Source: Hymenopellis radicata
Lineage: Eukaryota; Basidiomycota; Agaricomycetes; Agaricales; Physalacriaceae
DNA: 64,000 nt
NCBI GenBank assembly: GCA_015501595.1
Contig: JADNRX010000239.1
Location: 21,840 to 85,839 of the forward strand
Direction of reading: 5' to 3'
A model generated the notes under the pieces. It had not been told where the DNA came from, did not search any database, and saw nothing but the letters and a program-made list of their open reading frames with translations. Of this stretch, positions 55,780 through 64,000 are shown in pieces; the stretch's first letter is position 1; each line of letters begins with the position of its first letter. The position numbers were made by a program, and so were the translations under genes.

Positions 55780-57624
55780 TTATAGGCACCTCATTGTGCT
55801 TTCCTTGACAATCCAGTCGTCAGAAGACCTTGCCAGGGAAAAGTATCAGCACGCGTGAAAGGAAGAATACATAAAAGACATACCATCGCACACAGAATAC
55901 AACAGACACATCCAGCCCCTCATCCTTGAGGATCTTCATTTTCTTCAGCAGCTTTGTCCCGTTCAACTTCTCATACAGCACCTTCACATCTGGATCCTCA
56001 AAATCGTCGTGGCGTAGACCTTGTATTGTCCTAGAAAGCTCGATTATCGCCTTCCTAATCCTCGTAGCGCCTTCAGGAACCCGCCACGACGACTCGACGG
56101 CTCCAATCACTTCATCCTGTATCTGCTGCTGGCGCTTGAGCTTGAGCCCCCAAGGAGATTCGTCTAGGAACACCGATGCATTCGCCTTGAGCGTCAATAC
56201 CTGCAGCTCCGGAAAGGCGATCACATTGTCTTCTCTATACATGATCCCAATATGACCCATCCCTGAATGAGCGAAATCAATCTCCACTCGCGGGACATGC
56301 GATACGAAGCTAAGAAACCCTTGCAGAGGCGGTGAGCATGTTGTTGGATTGTTCAGATCGTCCTTGGGGGGGATGAGGCGCACCTCCTGTAGGGTGCATC
56401 GTGATCTGTCCATGAACGCACGGAAGTGCACCCAGTCCGTTTCGATGAACTCGCCGCATCGGGAAATGCCCCGAAGCGCAAACGTCTGGAGAGCGGGGCA
56501 TTGCATACATGACAAGCTTATGGCGAAGGGGCTGCGTATGGCGAGGAATGTGAGGCGTGGGAAGATGAAGATAGCGGGAAGTGTTCGTGTTCTATGTTCC
56601 AGTGAGCTGCGGGCATCCTCTTGGGAGCTGTCTGTGAATGACACAAGGTTCAGGCATTGGGATAAGATGTCAATGATGTAATGATAGTTGCCATACCCCA
56701 ACTGAAGGTCGAGATGGGTGATTTGAGCCCAAGGTAAGAGAATGAAGCGTGGTACATTAACAAGGACGAACGTAGCATCGAGAAGAACGTGTGTTAGGCG
56801 AGGAGCTTTGGATGCGATGTCGAAGGGAACAGGCTCCGGATCTTCCTCTAAACGCTCTGCAATCAAACACAACTTTGTGAGCATAGTCATCTCTGGCGCG
56901 TCTTTCAAAGCACGCAAGTGATCGAAGGTCGCAAGTCAGCCGAAGTTCCGATAAATGTGAAGCGTGATGTGCCAGGATACTAGCCCTTTCCGGCCAGGTG
57001 ATGGTGTTACCATCGAGAAAGACCGTTAGAGGGGCGTTCCCAGACCGGTTGAGAACGTCTTCGAGGATAGGCCCGTGGAGAGCCTTTCGTGAAGACTGCC
57101 ACTTTGTAGGTGAAGACTCATCTACAAACGAGTTCCAAAGGCTCGGGTTCTGCCATGCAACCACTCTCCAATGCCTGCACACCTGTCCCAGAAGCCATGG
57201 TAATCGAGACCTGAAGATATGAAACGGCTTCTCGAAAGTCAATGAGAAGATGTAGGAAAGAATTTCGGGGGGTAGATACTGGACGGGAGGGTTCAGCATG
57301 ATGTGCGTGTTCAGGACGCCTTCGGCTTTGGCGTGCTTTTGTTCGGCTGCCTGCAAAGTTTCACGGAGGCGAGCGACTCGAGCCTCGGCGTCATAAAGCT
57401 CGTCGCGCACTGCATCGATGAAGCCTTTTATCTGGGGGCGAGCAGCGCTGATTTGTTCAGGCGATGCGTGGTCATCGAAGAGATGTTGAAAGGGCGATGG
57501 AATGTCGTACAAGCGGGGTGCGGAACCATAGCCACAATTAGGACAAGAAACGTCTGAGGAAGAGTGTCAGATTTGACTGAGTCAAAGGTGGTGAATTGGA
57601 GAATTCCCCACCTGGTATAGACAT
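55780..57624 (-). pseudogene. F-box protein copy D
   Basis: Exon 1 is 57624-57612 (MSIP+G), intron 1 is 57611-57554, exon 2 starts at 57553 (VSCPNCGYGSAPRLYDIPSP), the terminal intron is 55883-55829, and the last exon 55828-55780 ends WIVKESTMRCL. The F-box (LPPEILSYIFSLTF..VCRHWRVVAW) is intact. Near 56,925 one extra base turns the expected CDFETLRALKDAPEM into CDLRSLACFERRA; the correct frame resumes at ALKDAPEMTMLTKLCL. The copy also has a short in-frame insertion after NSFVDE. One-base gain: decay or base-calling error. Confidence 0.75.
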
Positions 57625-57682
57625 TGACTTCAAACGGTTGAAGGAATCTGATTTTGATAAGTAGTGGGAGTCAAGAACCAAG

Positions 57683-57960
57683 AAGCTGCCGGTGGCTGTA
57701 CACCGGTCTCCGCGAAAGGTCCGTCTTGGGTCCGTCTGCCTTCTTCTTCAGCGACGACGATGCTACACACGACTCGCTCCTCGATGCATACTCAAACCGC
57801 GCCCAATACGATATATCGCTGTCTGCAGAACCGGGCGCTCGGCCCGCCCTTGACGTCAACAACAAGACTAAAGTTGCTGAGGGATTTCTGTTGAAATGCG
57901 GGCCTTCCACAACTCTCTAAAGGACGAGGTTACATTCTGTACGCGTTCACTTTACCAACT
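57683..57960 (+). pseudogene. PD-(D/E)XK-like family, N-terminal relic
   Basis: Divergent to F-box D from a shared promoter of about 60 bp that holds AAGCTGCCGGTGGCTGTACA at 57683-57702. It reads SCRWLYTGL, then DDDATHDS, then NNKTKVAEGFLLKCGPS before a stop. The core exon is missing. Confidence 0.6.
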
Positions 57961-58063
57961 TAGCAGCATATCCCGATTCAGAGTTCAACAGCACTGCAGA
58001 CAGCTCCGTCGATCGCACTTGGACAAGATCCTAATTGGCAGTAATTGCTGATAGAGGTCGATC

Positions 58064-59045
58064 AGCCATTCAGCTTCGAATGGACAAGATCATCGGGGTA
58101 AATGGCTTCCCTACTCACAGTGCCCAACTGACTTCGAACGCATTGTATAGCTATGGTTCAAGCGCGCGACCTTTGCGGAACGCTTACACAACGAGGGAAG
58201 TGTCTTCATTGGCCCGCCGTCTAGTGCCATCGTTAGTAGTATGGCTTCGAAAAGGTGATTCGCCTGATTCGCCTTTGCTTCCAAATTGATGGACTTATGT
58301 ACGACAGCGAATCGAAACATATCATGATAGGTACGTGTTTTTCTCGTTGTCGACAGATTCTATTAATCTTGCAATTCCCTCAAGGCAGTTTGGGAATGAT
58401 ACTGTGCTGATTGAGAAATACATCGAGCGACGACGGCATGTGGAGGTACAGGTGTTTTCAGACACGTTGGGAAATGCTGTCAGTCTGTGGGAATGCGATT
58501 GTTCGGTGCAGAGGAGAAATCAGAAGAGGTTTGTTGCAAACTTTTGAGATGACGATGGCATCTGACCTACATACAGGCTCCTGCACCTGGCCTTTCCGCC
58601 GAGCTTAGAGCGGATTTGGGAGAGAACGCCGTGGCGGCTGCCAATGCTGTCAAATATCTCGGTGCTGGAACGGTCGAGCTCAACTTCAATAAGTGAAGCC
58701 AGGGTACGAGCTCACAAGCCAGAACGTCCCGTGACTGAGATTATTACGAGATTGGATTTCAAGTTAGTAGAATGGCAATTAGAGGTTTGCGGTCTCCTAT
58801 GTTCTCTGATAACCACTGTTCATCAAAACCTAGGCCGCCGCTTGGAATCCTCTCGCCCTCGACCAATCGTCACTTCCTCTGGTTGGACACGCTTTCGAGG
58901 CGTCAAGAACCCCCCGTAACCAGTTCCTTCCCGGCTCTGGACCTCTGCTTTATCTATCGACGCCTACACCGACACACGTCTTCGCACCCACGCAGACCAG
59001 AGATGTATCTCCCTCTCTCCGCCTCGAACAAGGCTTCAATCCTTT
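58064..59045 (+). pseudogene. 3-methylcrotonyl-CoA carboxylase biotin-carboxylase subunit relic
   Basis: Across frames, blocks in the order of an MCC alpha subunit: LRMDKIIG; ATFAERLHNEG then [67 protein letters not shown] then [24 protein letters not shown] then LVEWQLEV; NPLALDQS; LPLVGHAFEA then FLPGSGP; LYLSTPTPTHVFAPTQT; PSLRLEQGF. The block order and intron remnants indicate a decayed genomic copy, not a processed one. Pieces are missing between SMASK and FGND and after HAFEA. The biotinyl domain is absent. It has no catalytic capacity. Confidence 0.8.
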
Positions 59046-59319
59046 GACCGCCACAATCGGTCGGATATCGACAGTACTGCAGTAAATGTTACATCTATTC
59101 TGCGGTGTCGACAGAACCATACTCGCCCAAAGAGGCAATGCTTGGGGCGCGTCTACAGACGCCACACTTGAGAGGTGCCTCAGTCGTATAATAGCGGTTC
59201 TAGGATGTTCACACACCAGCTCATCCTCTTTCCTGGTCTGTTCACGGCGTATCTTGGCCTGTTGTCCTAGATACAGTGCCATTGTGCAAAGAGTTATGTC
59301 GTTCTCCCATGTCTGATTG

Positions 59320-59580
59320 TAGTGGGCCACGCAAAGTGATTTACCAGTGTATATGTTCCGCAGTGTTCGAAGCGTAGCTCCAGTTTACTAAGTGTATGAT
59401 GACATGACCGCTGAAGGCACTTACTCAATGCCACACGACCGGAGCCGTATACTAGTACTCACTGGCAAACCCAACAATAGAGCGTTTGATTCAAAGAAAT
59501 GGTTCTTTCGCGAGAAGGTGATTTTACAGTGGTATACAAAGTGCTTCCTTCCTCAATATTCATACATGATGTCCTAGATC
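59320..59580 (-). pseudogene. kinase relic, right arm
   Basis: Mirror of 34,363-34,490 with flanks. TACACTGGTAAATCACTTTG and the remains of intron 3 are recognisable. Confidence 0.5.
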
Positions 59581-59628
59581 CCTGAAGAGAATCTCCTTGA
59601 ATGAAATGTAACACAAACACATTCCTGC

Positions 59629-60475
59629 TCACCTTAGAACAGCATTTTCAACTCGAATATCCCGTATGACCTCCTTCATCTGGTTCAATCCCTCCTGAGA
59701 AAGAATTTCAATATTCCAAGCCCCTTCACATGGATGACCTTCAAAAGCAGGTTCAATGTTTCCAGTAGCCACATCACCGCGATAAATGCGAAATGAAGTT
59801 CCGAGAAAACTCAAACCCCACAAGCGGGGGAGAGGACACTCGCCAAGCATAATGTCGATTCGCCGCCGGATCTGTTTATCTGCTTCAGCCCGTAGTCCTG
59901 CCTTATTATAATTGTCAATCCAAGCATCCCCGTCGTGCTTGATTTGCACAATCATCACAGGACGGCGGAGCATGTTGTAAACAGCAAGATAGTCAAAGTC
60001 GACAGCGTCACGGGGAGCAGATTTAGGGAGAGGGTCTGGGGGAGCGACCACGAACTCAAATGCCTCGGGAGGGCCTTGGCAGTACAGGAGTAATGCGGAG
60101 TATGGTGTAAGGCGGCTCTCGAGTGGCTCGTGCGGTTGGCGATATATGCGAAAGACTGTATGTAGGATCTCGGGCCAGGTCGTAGCAAGTTCGAAAGGCA
60201 CGCTAAGGAATAACAATAATGAGTATACGGTTAATGCATGGTGAGGTTTACCCGTACCGGCGACCTGTAGTCGAGCTGTCCGCTGAGCTTAGAATCAGTA
60301 TGCGCCGCAAAGTTGGTGAAGTGAATGCGTACGGGGTGCAACATCAGAGTTGTGGAAGGCGCGTGTGTCAACAGAAACCCTCGGTAACTTTGGCCTTGTC
60401 GATGGCGCGCAGAACGTCTGTTTCTGCAGAGCACCGATAAGGCGTATTGGGCGCGGCTTCAAGGGTAATATGCAT
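59629..60475 (-). CDS. PD-(D/E)XK-like family, copy 4 (core exon open)
   Basis: The second exon, 60202-59629, is an uninterrupted 191-codon frame: VPFELATTWPEILHTVFRIY, YLAVYNMLRRPVMIVQIKHD, AEADKQIRRRIDIML, LWGLSFLGTSFRIYRGD, AWNIEILSQEGLNQMKE, ending VENAVLR. The upstream exon starting MHITLEAAPNTPYRC at 60475 meets TGA after VTEGFC unless a non-canonical intron is removed. The (D/E)-x-K position is Q-I-K, a substitution shared with copy 3 but not with copies 1 and 2. The frame is well kept, but catalysis is doubtful. Confidence 0.55.
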
Positions 60476-60856
60476 CGAGAAGCGAGCGCGCGCTTCGTCG
60501 TCTGTAGCATCATCATCGTCGTTGCTGGAAATGACGATGCAGGTAAGACTCGAGAGACGTCGTGGAGAGACACTGTACAGCCACCAGCAGCTTTGGTTCA
60601 AGCTTCACGACTCATCAATAGAACTTCGGCGGACACTTGGACGTTGGGGTGTGCGTGCCTCGTCTTCGTTTATCACTCAACCGCCTGTTTTGATCATGAA
60701 TATCAATGATGGCAGTTATAACGCAAGTTGCAGACCAGAATGAGTACGAACAAGCCGACATCACAACTTTGAGTTGAAATAGCGCCACGCTTGCCAAACA
60801 CGACCAAATATCATGAAAGCTGCTTTGTTTAGAGTCACTTTCCGACCATCACTACA

Positions 60857-62294
60857 ATGACCGCGACGCCGAGCGACATGTCGTCCTCGCTGTCCTCCGT
60901 GGTCTCGAACCTCGTCCGAGCACAAATGGGCGCCTCTGTCTCCAACACGGTCACCGACGATGACCTCGACCGGCACGTCGCCGACCTCTTGATCAAAGAC
61001 GCCAAGAAACGGGCGGAACGATACAGCCAAACAGGCATTCGAGCCTATCTTGCGAGTCAATTGTGCGTTATAATTCCATCAGTGAAAGGTGATTATACCA
61101 ATATTTTGTAGGAGTGACAGCAATGCACCGAAAGCCAATAAGCGCTTTCTCTCATCTATCATTCGGAGTACAGATGAACACAATAAGACTATACTTCGAG
61201 CACAGGCGCAGTCTGCCCAGGAGATCCAGCGGGAGAAGGAAGAGGCTTTACGAAAGCAACGGCGAGCACGCGCTGAGGAGGCAGTAGCCGCTGAGCGTCT
61301 TCGGAGGTCTGGAGGCAACGAACGCGGCCGCCGGCGTCATGCATCTCCAGTTAGCGATGGCTGGGACCACTGGGACGGGCGTACGGGCGACCGCAAACGA
61401 AAGAAGAGGGAGTGGGAGACCTGGGACGGAATGGACTCGGAGGACGAGGGCCACAGACGGCGACACCGGTCCACCTCGCGCAGACGGCACAAAGACGACG
61501 AATTGTCGTCCACGAAGCGTAAATCCCGCCGCAGTCGCAGTCGCGAGGACGAGTCGCGCCGCTCTCATAGATCCCATCACCGACGAACTCACAGATCACG
61601 GAGCCGTTCTGAATCCCCTGATGGCCGCAGTCATCGACGACACCGGCGTAAACGTGAACCTTCTCCCTCTTCTTCTCAGTCTCACAAGGAGAACACTCGA
61701 GGACGGTCTCTTTCACAGGATGACTCTAAGAAGAGACGCCATAAATCACGGTCTCCGGACAGGGATGACGATGCGGATAGAGAATCCAAAGAGGCAGAGC
61801 TGCGTGCGAAACTGAAAGCGCACAAGACCAAACCCTCTACACCCCCGCCACCCAAACGCCGGCGAACCCGCTCCCCTTCAGCCGTCTCAACGTTGTCCTC
61901 CCGCATGTCCATATCCCCATCCCCGTCTCCCGGTCCAGACCCACCCACGCAGCTCCCTTCAAAGATGGACAAGTACTTTGAGGCATCCTATGATCCTCGG
62001 CTGGACGTTGCGCCGCTCACCATGCCCCAAGTACCTGCGACGGGGCTGATTAACAATGCCGAGTTTGAAGGCTGGGATGCGATGCTTGATTTGCTCCGCG
62101 CGCGCAAGGAGGACAAGCTGGAGAAGAAGCGGCTCGAGCGGATGGGGCTGAGCAAGGACCAGATTAAGAAGGAGATGTCGTCTGCTGGTGCTGTTGCGGA
62201 TCGCTGGGATTCGGGTGGTACTAGTGTCATGGATATCAAGTATAAGAAGAGGGGGTCTATGAGGGAGTGGGATCTTGGGAAGGAGGTTACATGA
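60857..62294 (+). CDS. RS-rich nuclear protein, probable splicing-associated (462 aa)
   Basis: Exons 60857-61062 and 61112-62294 with a 49-nt intron. The N-terminal domain (DDDLDRHVADLLIKDAKKRA, QTGIRAYLASQL, then NKRFLSSIIRSTDEHNKTIL) precedes a coiled coil (QEIQREKEEALRKQRRARAE). A long Arg/Ser/Asp/His-rich region (residues about 150-300: RRSRSREDESRRSH, RSRSRSESPDGRSH) and a conserved C-terminal block (KYFEASYDPRLDVAPL, EGWDAMLDLLRARKEDK, VMDIKYKKRGSMREWD) follow. RS-rich tracts are typical of spliceosomal and nuclear-speckle proteins (known), but I cannot name the orthologue. The start is the first ATG with a clean exon. The near-identical left-arm copy has a one-base loss. Confidence 0.75.
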
Positions 62295-62428
62295 TTGTTG
62301 TGCATATCTATCCACACTACACTATTTCTTATTGCACAGGCAACTATGCTCTTGGATGGGCTACTCAATTTGTAGGCCCTCGCCGCCCATCGATGAAGAT
62401 TTCATTATCAAATTCATAGGTGAAAACC

Positions 62429-62600
62429 AAAGCTGCTGGTGGCTGTACAGTGTCTCTGCACAAGTGGCGCATACTCATACTCATTTCCAACGACGACGAT
62501 GATGCTACAGACGGCTCAGTGCTTACTTGCTCCTCGATGTATACCCTTGAAGCCGCGCCCAATAAACCATATTGGCGCTGTTCTGCATACCTTCTGCGGA
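62429..62600 (+). pseudogene. PD-(D/E)XK-like N-terminal relic at arm end
   Basis: It reads SCWWLYSVSAQV, NDDDDATDG and MYTLEAAPNKPYW and stops at about 62,586, where F-box promoter sequence (TGTACAGCCACCGGCAGCTT at 62607-62626) begins. This is the visible breakpoint of the right arm. Confidence 0.6.
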
Positions 62601-62681
62601 CACTGGTGTACAGCCACCGGCAGCTTCTTTGTTCTTGACATCCACGTATCGGAATCAGATTCCTTCAAACGTTTGAGGTTA

Positions 62682-64000
62682 ATGTCTATACCAGGTGGGG
62701 AATTCTCCAATTTACCACCTTTGACTCAGTCAAATCTGACCCTACTCCTTAGGCGTTTCTTGTCCTAATTGTGGCTATGAATCCACCACCGTCCTACCCA
62801 GCCTGTTCAACGCGCCATCGCCCTTTCAACATCTCTTCGATGACCGCGCATCGCCTGAACAAATCAGCGCTGCTCGCCCCCAGATAAAAGGTTTCATCGC
62901 TGCATGCAGCCGAACAAAAGCGCGTCAAAGCCGAACGCGTCCTGAACGCGCACATTATGCTGAACCCTCCCGTCCAGTATCTACCTCCCGAAATTCTTTC
63001 CTACATCTTGTCGTTGACTTTTGAGAAGCCGTTTCATATCTTCAGGTCTCGAATGCCATGGCTTCTCGGACAGGTGTGCAGGCATTGGAGAGCGGTTGCA
63101 TGGCAGAACCCGAGCCTATGGCACTCATTTTTAGGTGAAGATTTTTCGCGGAAGGCTTTCCATGGGCCTATACTTGAAGAGGTTCTCAACAGGTCTGGAA
63201 AATCCCCTCTGGAGGTCTCTCTTGTCGACCTCATGCCTAGAAGGGCTAGTATCCTGGCACAACACGCGTCACGTTTATCGGAGCTTCGGCTGGCTTGCGG
63301 CTTCGGTACCTTGCGTGCTTTCAAGACGCACCGGAGATGAGCATACTCACGAAATTGTGTCTGACTCCAGAGCATTTCGACCAAGATTCGGAGCCATTTT
63401 ACTTCGACCTCGCATCCAAAGCTCCTCGCCTAACACACGTTGTTCTCGATGCTACGTGCGTCATTGGTAATGTACCACGCTTCATTCTCTTACCTTGGCC
63501 TCAAATCACCCATCTCGACCTTAAGTTGGGATACGGCCACTATCATTATATCATTGACATCTTATCCCAATGCCCGAACCTTGTGTCCCTTCACAGACAG
63601 CTCCCGAGAGAATGCCCACATCGACGGCGAACTGGAACATAGAAGACGAACACCTCCCGCTATCTGCGTCTTCCCGCGCCTCACATTCCTTGCCATATGC
63701 GGCCCCCTCACCGTCTTGTCATATATGCAATGCCCCGCTCTTCAGACGTTTGCGCTTCCGGGCTTTTCCCAATGCACTAGGTTCATCGAAACGGACTTGG
63801 TGCATTTTCCGTGCGTTCGTGACCAGATCGCGATGCACCCTACAGGAGTTGCGCCTCATCCCCGAGGACGATCTGAACAATCCAACAACATTCCCACCGC
63901 CTCTGCAAGGGTTTCTCAGCTTGGTATCGCATGTCCCGAGAGTGGAGATTGATTTCGCTCATTCACCGATTGGTCATAAAGGGATCATGTATAGAGGACA
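62682..64000 (+). pseudogene. F-box protein copy E, truncated by window end
   Basis: Exon 1 is 62682-62694 (MSIP+G), intron 1 is 62695-62752, and exon 2 starts VSCPNCGYESTTVL. About 70 nt encoding most of the coiled coil are missing near 62,906, shifting the frame. The F-box (LPPEILSYILSLTF..VCRHWRAVAW) is readable from 62,957. Further one-base changes occur near 63,325, 63,590 and 63,810. The deletion makes this a genuine pseudogene regardless of sequencing quality. Confidence 0.75.

Larger units (their letters stand above)
50415..62600. repeat. right arm of the ~12-kb inverted duplication
   Basis: Mirror of 31,072-43,415. The outer boundary is near 62,600, where the nuclease-like relic stops and F-box E promoter sequence begins. 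The inner boundary is near 50,415 in kinase upstream sequence. Confidence 0.85.

Noticed and set aside
1..64000. tRNA or rRNA genes
   Set aside because: No cloverleaf-like or rRNA-like stretch was noticed by eye; a covariance-model scan would be decisive and could not be run.

Overview
The window looks like nuclear DNA of an agaricomycete-type basidiomycete. Introns are 46 to 70 nt with GT..AG ends. The gene families fit this group: F-box proteins with an N-terminal coiled coil, HRDIS-type kinases, a MYND protein, a GMC oxidoreductase, a Crypton with a GCR1_C-like domain, an importin-9/Kap114 and a Skt5/Chs4 Sel1-repeat protein. There are no prokaryotic features and I see no rRNA, tRNA or CRISPR.

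Layout. 0-10 kb: the tail of a C2H2 zinc-finger gene, then two F-box genes with their 3' flanks in direct repeat (A at 1.2-3.2 kb broken, B at 7.7-9.8 kb intact). Between them lie a 43-bp minisatellite and an intact member of a PD-(D/E)XK-like family. 10-20 kb: an intact five-exon MYND gene, a decayed second nuclease-like copy, an unidentified multi-exon gene and the C-terminal part of a GMC oxidoreductase. 19.7-25 kb: an intact XPG/GEN1-like nuclease with a repeat-rich tail, convergent with a dead Crypton tyrosine recombinase. 25.5-28 kb: a hairpin-rich element, a decayed BIR (survivin-type) domain and unidentified coding-like pieces.

28-64 kb is dominated by a large inverted duplication. 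The left arm (about 31.07-43.4 kb) and right arm (about 50.4-62.6 kb) carry the same genes in mirror order: nuclease-like relic, RS-rich nuclear protein, nuclease-like gene, kinase relic, relic of the 3-methylcrotonyl-CoA carboxylase biotin-carboxylase subunit, nuclease-like relic, F-box gene, kinase, and an unknown 198-aa protein. The 7-kb single-copy centre holds KAP114 (minus) and SKT5 (plus), divergently transcribed. A third, partly deleted copy of the kinase/F-box-tail segment sits at 28.1-30.9 kb, and another F-box copy enters at 62.7 kb.

Two points colour every pseudogene call. (1) The arms are a patchwork: the RS-protein copies are nearly identical while the F-box copies are clearly diverged. 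(2) SKT5, a conserved housekeeping-type gene, needs at least six single-base insertions to read through, mostly in short homopolymers, and KAP114 needs one. Many one-base frameshifts may therefore be base-calling errors. The larger lesions are not explained that way: the 11-nt deletion in F-box A, the ~70-nt deletion in F-box E, the in-frame TGA in the Crypton and the 17-bp duplication in the BIR remnant.
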